Part shown: positions 43,258 to 51,197 of the stretch, one piece after another
Position numbering within the stretch: position 1 is the stretch's first letter
How the letters are laid out: each line of letters opens with the position of its first letter
Assembly (NCBI RefSeq): GCF_024628805.1
Contig: NZ_CP102382.1
Span: 2,666,001-2,730,000 of the forward strand
Direction of reading: 5' to 3'
DNA length: 64,000 nucleotides
Source of the DNA: Paenimyroides aestuarii
GTDB taxonomy: Bacteria > Bacteroidota > Bacteroidia > Flavobacteriales > Flavobacteriaceae
Notes under the pieces: generated by a model
What the model saw: only the letters and a program-made list of their open reading frames with translations
The model's database searches: none
Told to the model about the DNA's origin: nothing
Position numbers and translations under genes: made by a program

Positions 43258-44325
43258 CTAATTTGTTAAATAATCGTTGAAAGCATCATAAATCATAGCA
43301 GTTTCAACCGTTTCATTAATAACGCCGCTCCCAATTTCGTTTAAGAGCGTAAACTGTATATTGCCGTTTTCGTTCTTCTTGTCGTGTATCAGTAAATTGC
43401 AGCAAATTTCTATATCATTTTTGGTAAAAACAACACTTTCAAACATCAAAGTTAAAGTTTCTTTTATTTCTGCGTATATTTTTTTTGTTAACAAGTTCTT
43501 TTTATACGAAATAAAAGCCTCTAAAATCATTCCCACAGCAATTGCTTCGCCGTGTAGCAAAGGAGCAATTCCTTTTCCGGAATGACTATAAGTTTCAATT
43601 ACATGACCTAAAGTGTGCCCAAAATTAAGCAGTTTCCGAACGTTTTTTTCAAAAGGATCTTGCAAAACAATCTCATTTTTAATCGAAACCGAATGGTAGA
43701 TTAGCAATAACAAATCTTCGGTGGTTAATTCACTCAAATTTTTCAGTTGGTTCCAATAAGATGCATCGGCAATTAATCCATGCTTATACATTTCTGCCAA
43801 ACCCGAACGCATTTGGTTTCCCGGCAACGTTTCCAAAAAAGCGGCATCAATCAAAACCATTTGCGGTTGTGAAAAACTGCCCACCATGTTTTTTAATCCG
43901 CCTAAATTCACCCCGGTTTTTGTACCAACCGAAGCATCAACCATTGCCAGTAAACTTGTTGGTATGTTCACAAAATCGATTCCTCTTTTATAGGTTGCCG
44001 CAACAAATCCGCCCAAATCACACACCATTCCGCCGCCAACATTTATAAGAAGTGCTTTTCTGTCTATGTTCATCTCCACCAGAGTTTCCCAAACAGCATT
44101 ACAGGTTTCAATGGTTTTGTTCTCTTCGCCTGCTTCTATCTCAATAATTTCAAAGGATACATCAATCGCCAACCATTGCAATACGGTATTCAAACAATAT
44201 TTCGCCGTGTTTTCATCAACTAACAGTACCACTTTACTGTATTTTTTTTCGCCAATAAACTGCGACAGCCTTGCGTAGTAGTCGGTTCCAAAAAAAACAG
44301 GATAATTAGATGCTTGTATGTGCAT
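43258..44325 (-). CDS. aroB: 3-dehydroquinate synthase
   Basis: Second step of the shikimate pathway, NAD-dependent. 355 aa from the ATG at 44325 (MHIQASNYPVFFG); the longer frame starts at 44388. Motifs: GGGMVCDLGGFVAATYKRGID (NAD/substrate), PTSLLAMVDASVGTKTG, KHG and the HTLGHVIE metal histidine segment. It is divergent from the proline dehydrogenase gene. Confidence 0.94.
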   Translation of the reverse strand: MHIQASNYPVFFGTDYYARLSQFIGEKKYSKVVLLVDENTAKYCLNTVLQWLAIDVSFEIIEIEAGEENKTIETCNAVWETLVEMNIDRKALLINVGGGMVCDLGGFVAATYKRGIDFVNIPTSLLAMVDASVGTKTGVNLGGLKNMVGSFSQPQMVLIDAAFLETLPGNQMRSGLAEMYKHGLIADASYWNQLKNLSELTTEDLLLLIYHSVSIKNEIVLQDPFEKNVRKLLNFGHTLGHVIETYSHSGKGIAPLLHGEAIAVGMILEAFISYKKNLLTKKIYAEIKETLTLMFESVVFTKNDIEICCNLLIHDKKNENGNIQFTLLNEIGSGVINETVETAMIYDAFNDYLTN

Positions 44326-44372
44326 GCTTAAAAAAATTTGCTGTAAAAATAAATCAATTTTTAGAACTATTG

Positions 44373-44380
44373 TATCTTTG
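44373..44380 (+). promoter_or_regulatory. Promoter -7 element for proline dehydrogenase
   Basis: TATCTTTG followed by C matches TAnnTTTG exactly, 20 bp before the start codon. Confidence 0.5.
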
Positions 44381-44400
44381 CAGCACAACTTTAAACCAAA

Positions 44401-45573
44401 ATGGAAAAGATATTTGATAATACCGCGGTTGCTTTTGCATTAAAAAACAATACCGAATTAAATAAGGCCTATTATTTATTCAAATTAATCAGCAGCAACA
44501 CCTTGGTAAAATTGGGTACTTCGTTGACCAATTTCGCCATTTCTACCAATCTGCCTGTGAAAGGGTTGATAAAATCTACTGTTTTTGATCATTTTTGTGG
44601 CGGTGTTACCGAAGAAGATTGTTTAAAGGTGGTTGATAAAATGTACACCAAAGGCGTATCGTCGGTTTTAGATTATTCTGTGGAAGGAAAAGAAACCGAA
44701 CAGCAGTTTGACCATGCATTGCAAATGACTCTGAAAACCATTGAATTTGCCAAAGAACGAGCAGCCATTCCATTTGCGGTTTTTAAACCAACTGGTGTGG
44801 GTCGTTTTTTTCTATTTGAAAAAAAGGGCGAAAACAAAGCTTTTACCGATGCCGAACAGCAAGAATGGAACCGAGTGGTTGAACGTTTTGACTTGATTTG
44901 CCGAACAGCTTATGAAAAAGATGTTTTGTTGCTGATAGATGCGGAAGAAAGCTGGATGCAAGACGCTGCCGATGATTTGGTTTTGGATATGATGCGCACA
45001 TACAACAAAGAAAAATGCATTGTTTTTAACACGGCACAAACCTATCGTTGGGACCGTTTTGATTTTGTTAAAAACACACATGCTGTTGGTCTTCGTGAAG
45101 GTTTTCATGTGGGTTTTAAAGTAGTTCGTGGTGCGTATATGGAAAAAGAACGTGCACGTGCAGAAGAAAAGGGATATCCATCGCCTATTTGTGCTACCAA
45201 AGCACAAACCGATGCTACTTTTAACAAAACCATGACTTATATTGCTGAGAATTTAGAGAATAAAATGGCATTGTTTGCTGGTACTCACAATGAAGAAAGC
45301 AGCTATTTATTGATGGATTTAATGACCCAAAACAACATTCCACATACAGACAAACGTGTATGGTTTGGACAGTTGTACGGCATGAGTGACAATATCAGCT
45401 ATAATCTTTCCAATCACAATTACAATGTGGCGAAATACTTGCCTTTTGGACCAGTATATGATGTGGTGCCGTATTTAATTCGCCGTGCCAACGAAAACAC
45501 ATCGGTAGCCGGACAAACCAATCGCGAGTTGGATTTGCTGGATAAAGAACTGAAACGAAGAAGATCGAAGTAA
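44401..45573 (+). CDS. Proline dehydrogenase (monofunctional)
   Basis: FAD enzyme oxidising proline to pyrroline-5-carboxylate. 390 aa TIM barrel with VVRGAYMEKERARAEEKGYPSPI near the active site, LFAGTHNE, and the C-terminal VPYLIRRANENTSVAGQ motif, all diagnostic. It lacks the PutA DNA-binding and P5C-dehydrogenase parts. Transcript ends in the repeat-rich gap downstream; no clear terminator is seen apart from the palindromic repeat at 45588. Confidence 0.94.
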   Translation: MEKIFDNTAVAFALKNNTELNKAYYLFKLISSNTLVKLGTSLTNFAISTNLPVKGLIKSTVFDHFCGGVTEEDCLKVVDKMYTKGVSSVLDYSVEGKETEQQFDHALQMTLKTIEFAKERAAIPFAVFKPTGVGRFFLFEKKGENKAFTDAEQQEWNRVVERFDLICRTAYEKDVLLLIDAEESWMQDAADDLVLDMMRTYNKEKCIVFNTAQTYRWDRFDFVKNTHAVGLREGFHVGFKVVRGAYMEKERARAEEKGYPSPICATKAQTDATFNKTMTYIAENLENKMALFAGTHNEESSYLLMDLMTQNNIPHTDKRVWFGQLYGMSDNISYNLSNHNYNVAKYLPFGPVYDVVPYLIRRANENTSVAGQTNRELDLLDKELKRRRSK

Positions 45574-45587
45574 ATAGATAAATGCTG

Positions 45588-45658
45588 ACATCCCCCTTAG
45601 TCCCCCTTCAAAGGGGGAATTTTGTGGAGTGATGTTATCTCTGTTTTACGATAAACAT
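45588..45658. repeat. Palindromic intergenic repeat (copy 1)
   Basis: About 70 bp. It has a core CCCCCTTCAAAGGGGG hairpin preceded by a CCCCCTTAGT half, inside a longer ACATC...GATGT arm. Near-identical copies are at 45683, 49099 and 49372, with degenerate ones at 47421 and 49858. It could act as a terminator for the proline dehydrogenase gene. Confidence 0.8.
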
Positions 45659-45682
45659 AAATACAAAATACATTTAAAAAAC

Positions 45683-45752
45683 ACATCCCCCTTAGTCCCC
45701 CTTCAAAGGGGGAGTTTTGTGGAGTGATGTTATCTCTGTTTTACGATAAACA
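45683..45752. repeat. Palindromic intergenic repeat (copy 2)
   Basis: Nearly the same sequence as 45588-45658, again with CCCCCTTCAAAGGGGG. Confidence 0.8.
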
Positions 45753-45782
45753 TTTACAGTAATACATTTTACAGCATTACAA

Positions 45783-45900
45783 TATACATTCATACGCTAT
45801 ACAGCAAACAAAACCTTAAAATTTAAACAAATCAACCACAGATTAAAAGGTTTTCTCAAATTGCTTTACGAATTGCATTATTACAGCAATACAAAACACA
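45783..45900. repeat. AT-rich composite repeat (copy 1)
   Basis: An about 120-bp block containing CATACGCTATACAGCAAAC, a TTTAAACAAATCAACCACAG core and a run of ATTACAGCAAT-type steps. It recurs at 47311, 49226, 49485 and 49608, and in part at 49799. It touches the stop codon of the first DUF4143 ATPase. Confidence 0.75.
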
Positions 45901-47094
45901 TCAATACATCAATCCGAAAAGCCAAAGTGGGATCTTGTTTCCAAATCCCGTTTCTGTCTTATCCACTACAATAAAACTGTTTTTAATATTTTTTATCTGT
46001 TTAAAGCTTTTCCCTGCTCCTCCCACTTCAAATAGGTATTTATCATTCACCAAAAAATCGCCTTGTTTTGAAGCACTCATTTGATGCAATCCATTCATTT
46101 GATTTGCAAAAAATGTTTCTCTCAAATTGCCTTCATTTACACCAGAAATAGCTAACGCATATTGCAAATTGGTATTATCAAGGTACATTTTATCAGGTTT
46201 ATTCATCAAACTCATTCCCTTTTTAGAAGACATCAAATTGATCGTTAGTCCTGCCTTTTGTAAATAATCCAGGTAGCGAACCGCATTGGCTCTGTTGGTT
46301 TCTATCTCAGCACTGAGCTTGGCAACATTCGGAGAAAAAGGCACTAACGAAGCCACAATCATCAGCATTTTTTTTATTTTGTGCACGGTAACATATTCAA
46401 TATTTTCTACTGCTGGCAAATCATTTTCCAAAATGGTATTGACCACATTTTGCAATCGTAACGGATATACTTTTATCCCCTCTTTGTAAAACGGATAATA
46501 ACCATATTCGAGGTATTTTTTAAACTCGGGCAACACTTTGATTTTAGCGATTATCTCTCCTGCAATATTTTGATGGTTTTGCAAAATATCTTCCAATGCA
46601 AATGGTTTTAAATTGAGGTTGTTTTCAAAATTTAGAAACTCTCGAAACGATAATCCTTGCAAATGATACGTCACGGCTCTTCGGGAAAGGTCGGCATTAG
46701 AACGGTAGATTTCCAATATAGACGAACCGGTAAAAACCACATACAAATCGGGATAACTGTCATAAATATTTTTGAGTTCAACAGACCAGTTGGGATAGCG
46801 GTGCACTTCATCCAAAAACAAATGCGTGCCTCCGTGTGCCTGAAAATAATCTACCAAATCTAAAAGCGTGTTTTGAGCAAACCAAATATTATCCAAACTA
46901 ACATAAAGCGCTTTACTTTTATCCGAAAAATTCTCGACAATATGCTGTAACAATAAAGTTGTTTTACCTGTTCCTCTTGCGCCTTTGATACCAATCAAAC
47001 GATTGCTCCAATCAATTTGATGATACAAATAGCGGTAGTGCTTCGTTTCTACCGAATTCAGCAAACGTGTATAACTTTGAAATAGTGCTTCCAT
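45901..47094 (-). CDS. DUF4143-type AAA ATPase (paralogue 1)
   Basis: 397 aa. Walker A GARGTGKTT (38-46), Walker B HLFLDEVHRYP (D95, E96), sensor-like VVFTGSSILEI and a C-terminal DUF4143 domain with ATP-independent nuclease-like fold, ending VDKTETGFGNKIPLWLFGLMY. The family is common in Bacteroidota, often in many copies, with unknown role. It is about half identical by eye to the ATPase at 47614-48783. Flanked by interspersed repeats. Confidence 0.9.
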   Translation of the reverse strand: MEALFQSYTRLLNSVETKHYRYLYHQIDWSNRLIGIKGARGTGKTTLLLQHIVENFSDKSKALYVSLDNIWFAQNTLLDLVDYFQAHGGTHLFLDEVHRYPNWSVELKNIYDSYPDLYVVFTGSSILEIYRSNADLSRRAVTYHLQGLSFREFLNFENNLNLKPFALEDILQNHQNIAGEIIAKIKVLPEFKKYLEYGYYPFYKEGIKVYPLRLQNVVNTILENDLPAVENIEYVTVHKIKKMLMIVASLVPFSPNVAKLSAEIETNRANAVRYLDYLQKAGLTINLMSSKKGMSLMNKPDKMYLDNTNLQYALAISGVNEGNLRETFFANQMNGLHQMSASKQGDFLVNDKYLFEVGGAGKSFKQIKNIKNSFIVVDKTETGFGNKIPLWLFGLMY

Positions 47095-47110
47095 AGCAAT
47101 TTACTTTTAA

Positions 47111-47118
47111 CAAAAATA
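47111..47118 (-). promoter_or_regulatory. Promoter -7 element for ATPase paralogue 1
   Basis: TATTTTTG on the minus strand fits TAnnTTTG, 17 bp before the start. The 33-bp repeats begin directly upstream. Confidence 0.5.
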
Positions 47119-47126
47119 CACAAAAA

Positions 47127-47213
47127 GTTCTTTAAAAAGAACGTTTTTACCATAAAAGTGTATTTTTAAAAGAACGTTTTTTGATAAAAAGTGTGTTTTT
47201 AAAAGAACATTTT
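47127..47213 (-). promoter_or_regulatory. Three 33-bp direct repeats upstream of ATPase paralogue 1
   Basis: AAAAGAACG, AAAAGAACG and AAAAGAACA (plus strand) start at 47135, 47168 and 47201, exactly 33 bp apart. The surrounding bases also repeat (AAAAGTG...TTTTTAAAAGAAC). The copy nearest the gene also has an inverted partner, GTTCTTT at 47127. This looks like an operator array for a DNA-binding protein. Confidence 0.55.
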
Positions 47214-47310
47214 ATGTACAAAATTGTATTACTTTTTTATCTCGATACATAAATGACTACGATACTTGTTAGATGGTTAAATGTTGATTTGGTTATAAGA
47301 ACTTTAGATA

Positions 47311-47420
47311 TTAAACTTTAAACAAATCAACCACAGATTAAAAGGTTTTCAAAAATTGCTTTACGAATTGCATTATTGCAGCAATACATTATTACAGCAT
47401 TACAATATACATTTAAAAAA
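47311..47420. repeat. AT-rich composite repeat (copy 2)
   Basis: It shares the TTTAAACAAATCAACCACAG core, GCTTTACGAATTGCATTATT and CAGCAATACATTATTACAG with the other copies. The copy leads into a degenerate CCCC repeat. Confidence 0.75.
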
Positions 47421-47457
47421 CACATCCCCTTAGTCTTCCTTCAAAGGGGGAAATTTG
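47421..47457. repeat. Degenerate palindromic intergenic repeat (copy 3)
   Basis: CACATCCCCTTAGT then TTCCTTCAAAGGGGG. The left arm of the hairpin has two changes, so pairing is weakened. Confidence 0.65.
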
Positions 47458-47498
47458 AAAAAAAGACTGATTAAGGTGATAGCAACTTTAAACCTCAT

Positions 47499-47594
47499 CA
47501 ATTCAACAGTTTGTCAGTTCAACTGTTCAACAGTTCGTCAATTCATCAGTTCGTCAATTCATCAGTTCAACAATTCATCAGTTCAACAATTCGT
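47499..47594. repeat. 8-bp periodic repeat, 12 units
   Basis: Twelve consecutive octamers of the form CARTTCRW (for example CAGTTCGT, CAATTCAT, CAGTTCAA) run from 47499 to 47594, just after the stop of ATPase paralogue 2 on its strand. No coding sense. Confidence 0.75.
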
Positions 47595-47613
47595 TACTTG
47601 TTCGACTTTCGAC

Positions 47614-48783
47614 TCAATACATCAGCCCAAAGTGCCATAAGGGAATGGTGTTTAAAAAACCTCTTTCGATGCCGTCTTTGACGATAAAACCTTTTTCGGC
47701 ATTTTTAATTTGTTTTAAACCTTTGTTTTTTCCGCCGACTTCAAAATCCATTGTATCAATTTTAAAGTCTGCTAATGTGGAAGAAACTATTGGGTGATTT
47801 ATTTTTGTTTGATTAAGAAAAAATGTTTCTCTAACGTTTCCGATATTTTGGTTTTCTTTGGCTAAACTATAAACCAAATTGGTATTGTCTAAATAGACTT
47901 TGTTTAACTTTCCTAAACTACGAATTCCGCTTGTTTCATCTCTCAACTGCGCTACCATTCCGGCTTCTTCCATATAAAGAAGGTAGTCGGCAATATTGTT
48001 TCGGCTAATGTTTAGCATCGCAGCAATTTTACTCATGTTAGGTTTAAACGGAACACTTTCTGCTACAATTGCCAAGAGTTGTTTCAATTTTCTACCTGTT
48101 GAAATATTCATATCGGCATATACCGGAATGTCTATTTCTAGGCTTTGATTGACAACTTGCTGTAATTTCAAATCATAGTCGTCTTCGATAGCAAAAGGGT
48201 AATACCCCTTTTTCAAATAATCAGCGAACAAAGGCAACGGATGTGGTATTTGTGGCACATCAACTTGATGATTTACGATTTCATCCAAAGTAAATTTTGG
48301 AACTTTTATTTGATGAAATAGCGCTAAATACTCCCGAAAAGACAATCCTTGCATGTTGTAAACTACTGCTCTACGGCTAAGATCAGCACTGCCTTTTTTT
48401 ATATCAAGCACAGAAGAACCCGTAAAAACTACTTTTAAGTCTTTATGGTAATCATAAATTAATTTAAGCTCTTTAGACCAATCGGGATATTTGTGTATTT
48501 CGTCTATGAATAAATTTTTACCGCCCAATTTAACAAAATTATTCGCCAGATCTGTTAAGCGATTTTTGGCAAAATAAAAGTCTTCAGCAGTAACATACAA
48601 TGTCTGATGAATGTTGAGATTATTTTTGATGTGCTGCAAAACCAAGGTAGTTTTGCCAACACCCCGAGGACCAATCAGCCCAACCAATCTGTTTTGCCAG
48701 TTAATCTGCTCATATAAATAACGCCTAAAATCGGTATTTGCTTCAGCAATCAACCGACTAGAATATTCTAATAAAGCATCCAT
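47614..48783 (-). CDS. DUF4143-type AAA ATPase (paralogue 2)
   Basis: 389 aa from the ATG at 48783 (MDALLEYSSRL); a further ATG upstream is less likely. Walker A GPRGVGKTT (38-46), Walker B NLFIDEIHKYP, then VVFTGSSVLDI and a DUF4143 domain ending FLNTIPLWHFGLMY. Same architecture as its neighbour. The two likely arose by duplication, but their promoter operators differ. Confidence 0.9.
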   Translation of the reverse strand: MDALLEYSSRLIAEANTDFRRYLYEQINWQNRLVGLIGPRGVGKTTLVLQHIKNNLNIHQTLYVTAEDFYFAKNRLTDLANNFVKLGGKNLFIDEIHKYPDWSKELKLIYDYHKDLKVVFTGSSVLDIKKGSADLSRRAVVYNMQGLSFREYLALFHQIKVPKFTLDEIVNHQVDVPQIPHPLPLFADYLKKGYYPFAIEDDYDLKLQQVVNQSLEIDIPVYADMNISTGRKLKQLLAIVAESVPFKPNMSKIAAMLNISRNNIADYLLYMEEAGMVAQLRDETSGIRSLGKLNKVYLDNTNLVYSLAKENQNIGNVRETFFLNQTKINHPIVSSTLADFKIDTMDFEVGGKNKGLKQIKNAEKGFIVKDGIERGFLNTIPLWHFGLMY

Positions 48784-48799
48784 TTGTAGATTGTTTTCA

Positions 48800-48863
48800 C
48801 AAATATACATTATTTTGCACTAAGTGCGTGCAATTTTTATCGTTTTTTGCACTGCGATAGTGC
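48800..48863 (-). promoter_or_regulatory. Promoter and two dyad operators of ATPase paralogue 2
   Basis: -7 TATATTTG (48800-48807) and -33 TTG 23 bp upstream (48831-48833). A perfect palindrome GCACTAAGTGC (48817-48827) lies between the boxes. A second site with the same half-sites, GCACTGCGATAGTGC (48849-48863), sits 32 bp upstream. Confidence 0.55.
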
Positions 48864-48996
48864 GAAAATACATTATACATTACGTACCCCCTGCACTCAT
48901 TGTATATGTATATTGTAAATTGTATTGTTGTATAATGTAAAAAAGTGTAAGTAAACAGTTGAATCCGCTTTTCACTCCAACTTTAAACTTTAAACT

Positions 48997-49028
48997 AGTA
49001 AGCAAGTGAGGCAGTAAACGAGTGAACA
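48997..49028. repeat. 8-bp periodic tract (4 units)
   Basis: AGTAAGCA, AGTGAGGC, AGTAAACG, AGTGAACA in succession, the same type of octamer repeat as at 47499 and 50141. Confidence 0.6.
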
Positions 49029-49098
49029 CCAGGTTAAAAAATTCACACGAATTAATCAATTTACCACATCACCTGAACATACAATATACATTTAAAAA

Positions 49099-49166
49099 AC
49101 ACATCCCCCTTAGTCCCCCTTCAAAGGGGGAGTTTTGTGAAGGGATGTTATCTCTGTTATACAAAA
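49099..49166. repeat. Palindromic intergenic repeat (copy 4)
   Basis: ACATCCCCCTTAGT followed by CCCCCTTCAAAGGGGG and AGTTTTGTGAAGGGATGT. Confidence 0.8.
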
Positions 49167-49225
49167 TACATTTTACAGTAATACATTATACCGTAATACA
49201 TTATACCGTAATACATTTTACAGCA

Positions 49226-49344
49226 TTACAATATACATTCATACGCTATACAGCAAACAAAACCTTAAACTTTAAACAAATCAACCACAGAATAATTCAT
49301 TGCCACAAATTGCTTTATGAGCTTCATTATTACAGAAATACAAT
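49226..49344. repeat. AT-rich composite repeat (copy 3)
   Basis: CATACGCTATACAGCAAAC then the TTTAAACAAATCAACCACAG core; the part after it (AATAATTCATTGCC) has diverged. Confidence 0.75.
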
Positions 49345-49371
49345 ATACAACATTACAATATACATTTAAAA

Positions 49372-49446
49372 ACACATCCCCCTTTAGTCCCCCTTCAAAG
49401 AGGGTAGTTTTGTGGAGGGATGTTATCTCTGTTTTACGATATACAT
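49372..49446. repeat. Palindromic intergenic repeat (copy 5)
   Basis: Same layout, with CCCCCTTCAAAGAGGG: one change in the right arm. Confidence 0.8.
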
Positions 49447-49484
49447 TATACAGTAATACATTATACAGTAATACATTTTACAGC

Positions 49485-49605
49485 ATTACAATATACATTT
49501 ATACACTATACAGCAAACAAAACCTTAAACTTTAAACAAATCAACCACAGATTAAAAGTTTTTCTCAAATTGCTTTATGAACTACATTATTACAGCAATA
49601 CATTA
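49485..49605. repeat. AT-rich composite repeat (copy 4)
   Basis: The block from CAGCATTACAATATACAT to ACTACATTATTACAG repeats the same order of motifs. Confidence 0.75.
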
Positions 49606-49607
49606 TA

Positions 49608-49710
49608 CAACAATACAATATACATTCATACGCTATACAGCAAACAAAACCTTAAACTTTAAACAAATCAACCACAGATTAAAAGGTTTCTCAAAATTGC
49701 TTTATGAACT
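49608..49710. repeat. AT-rich composite repeat (copy 5)
   Basis: Same block again, running into the 16-bp tandem array at 49711. Confidence 0.75.
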
Positions 49711-49790
49711 ACATTATTACAGCAATACATTATTACAGCAATACATTATTACAGCAATACATTATTACAGCAATACATTATTACAGCAGT
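49711..49790. repeat. 16-bp tandem repeat, 5 units
   Basis: ACATTATTACAGCAAT at 49711, 49727, 49743, 49759 and 49775; the fifth ends CAGT. One unit exists in the other composite copies, so this is a local expansion. Confidence 0.9.
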
Positions 49791-49857
49791 ACATTATACA
49801 ACAATACAATATACATTCATACGCTATACAGCAAACAAAACCTTAAACTTTAAACAA

Positions 49858-49917
49858 ATCCCCCTCCAAAGGGGGGAATTTTGTGGAGTGATGTTATCTC
49901 AGCTTTACGATATACAA
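49858..49917. repeat. Degenerate palindromic intergenic repeat (copy 6)
   Basis: CCCCCTCCAAAGGGGGG with the downstream GTGATGTTATCTC segment kept; the CCCCCTTAGT half is missing. A partial AT-rich composite repeat (49799-49860) precedes it. Confidence 0.7.
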
Positions 49918-50140
49918 TACACAACAATACACTATACAGTATACAAAATACAGCAATACAATATACCCTTTTAAAGTTTGGATATCCTAATTTAATTTGG
50001 ACTTAAAATCATTATTTTAGGTTATAACCACAAAAACAGTGATTTATTATTAGTTTTTAGGGTTATAAGCATAAAAGTTAGACACTATCCCTTTAACCTC
50101 ATCGCCTAAACACCTATATCCTTTAGTCTCGATCACCACA

Positions 50141-50187
50141 TTACTTAGCGACTTGGTTACTTCGTTACTTAGTTCTTAGTTACTTCA
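50141..50187. repeat. 8-bp periodic tract by the sugar-transferase 3' end
   Basis: TTACTTAG, CGACTTGG, TTACTTCG, TTACTTAG, a 7-mer, then TTACTTCA. It reaches the last codons of the sugar transferase. Confidence 0.55.
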
Positions 50188-50731
50188 CCACTCGATCTCC
50201 CTGACCTTTACCACCAACGGTAGCGAAGATGTATTTAAAATAATCTACAATCGTTAAGCTTTTAATCATTTCGGCATCTTTGATTGCCAACTCTTTAGGA
50301 GTTGACATATCAATTTCATTGATTTGTGCCAACCCAGTGATACCAGGAACTACGTTGTAAACACCACGGCTGTCACGTTCTTCGATTAATTCGGTTTGGT
50401 TGAATAAATTTGGGCGCGGTCCCACCAAACTCATATCGCCAAAAAGCACGTTGAACAATTGCGGTAATTCGTCTAGCTTAGATTTTCGCAAAAAACTGCC
50501 AAATTTTGTGATTTCTGCGGTATTCGCCAAGTGCGTAGCCACCGATTGTGCCTTCACATTCATGGTGCGGAACTTATACAAAGTAAATGGCTTTTTATTT
50601 TTACCTACACGCTCTTGTTTAAAAACAGGCGAACCCGTATCAAACAAGCCAATGATGTATAATACCAACATTATTGGCAGTAAAAACAATATTCCGAAGA
50701 ATGAAAATAGAAAATCGAAAAAGCGTATCAT
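50180..50731 (-). CDS. Priming sugar transferase (monotopic phosphoglycosyl transferase)
   Basis: 183 aa, short form of the bacterial sugar transferase family (PglC-like core). The N-terminal re-entrant hydrophobic segment (about 1-27), the SKLDELPQL catalytic Asp-Glu pair and SLVGPRPNL are present. It puts a phosphosugar on undecaprenyl phosphate to start the repeat unit. It is the last gene of the polysaccharide locus on this strand; the epimerase two positions upstream could make or edit its product, with the three-gene TAC-like module between them. Confidence 0.92.
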   Translation of the reverse strand: MIRFFDFLFSFFGILFLLPIMLVLYIIGLFDTGSPVFKQERVGKNKKPFTLYKFRTMNVKAQSVATHLANTAEITKFGSFLRKSKLDELPQLFNVLFGDMSLVGPRPNLFNQTELIEERDSRGVYNVVPGITGLAQINEIDMSTPKELAIKDAEMIKSLTIVDYFKYIFATVGGKGQGDRVVK

Positions 50732-50751
50732 AAAATACTGAGGTTTGAGAC

Positions 50752-51195
50752 TTATTTATTATTACTTGTTATTATAATATCTTCACTAAAAATCTTATCT
50801 ACATTAATAAGACCAACAATGTACTTGCTAAAATCAGTATTTTTTGTGTTGGCAAATAAAATGCCTCTTGCAGTTCCTATAGTAATCATTGCTAAATGTT
50901 TTACAATACTACAAGGTAATACTATTTCATCAGCTTGTACCAATTTATCTTGAAACGCTTGCTGTTCGATTTCAAAGTAACAAGTAATTTCTAATTTTAG
51001 CAATGGTTGATTTTGTTTGAATAAAACAAACTTCATTGACACCGCAATTATATTGTTTTCAGCATCTGCTCCAAAACCAAAACCAATTTCTTGTTGAATT
51101 CTTTCTTCAATAGCGAGTGTTTCTTCAAAAACCGAAAATTGGTTTTCTTCTACTTTTACTATTTTGAAAGGAATAGGTAATTCTTTTTCACTCAT
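50752..51195 (-). CDS. SecB-like chaperone candidate of a TAC module
   Basis: 147 aa, acidic, strand-rich first half (FKFVLFK, KLEITCYFEIEQQ) and a helix-rich end with GTARGILFANTKNTDFSKYIVGLINVDKIF (107-136). This order and the ending resemble SecB, whose C-terminal part reads ...ARG...; SecB-like proteins are partners of toxin-antitoxin pairs in TAC systems. It is 2 bp after the XRE antitoxin gene. The SecB assignment is by pattern only and is the weakest part of the module. Confidence 0.6.
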   Translation of the reverse strand: MSEKELPIPFKIVKVEENQFSVFEETLAIEERIQQEIGFGFGADAENNIIAVSMKFVLFKQNQPLLKLEITCYFEIEQQAFQDKLVQADEIVLPCSIVKHLAMITIGTARGILFANTKNTDFSKYIVGLINVDKIFSEDIIITSNNK

Positions 51196-51197
51196 CT

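Larger units (their letters stand above)
48864..50179. other. Long repeat-filled noncoding region
   Basis: About 1.3 kb without any believable gene. The short open frames here are translations of repeats such as ACATTATTACAGCAAT. It holds copies of the palindromic repeat, the AT-rich composite repeat, a 16-bp tandem array, and 8-bp periodic tracts near both ends. Between 49918 and 50140 I see only AT-rich DNA. Confidence 0.8.

Noticed and set aside
49022..49846. Open frames rich in Tyr/Thr/Ile repeats in the ATPase flanking region
   Set aside because: They are translations of the AT-rich composite and 16-bp repeats and have no start context or homology.
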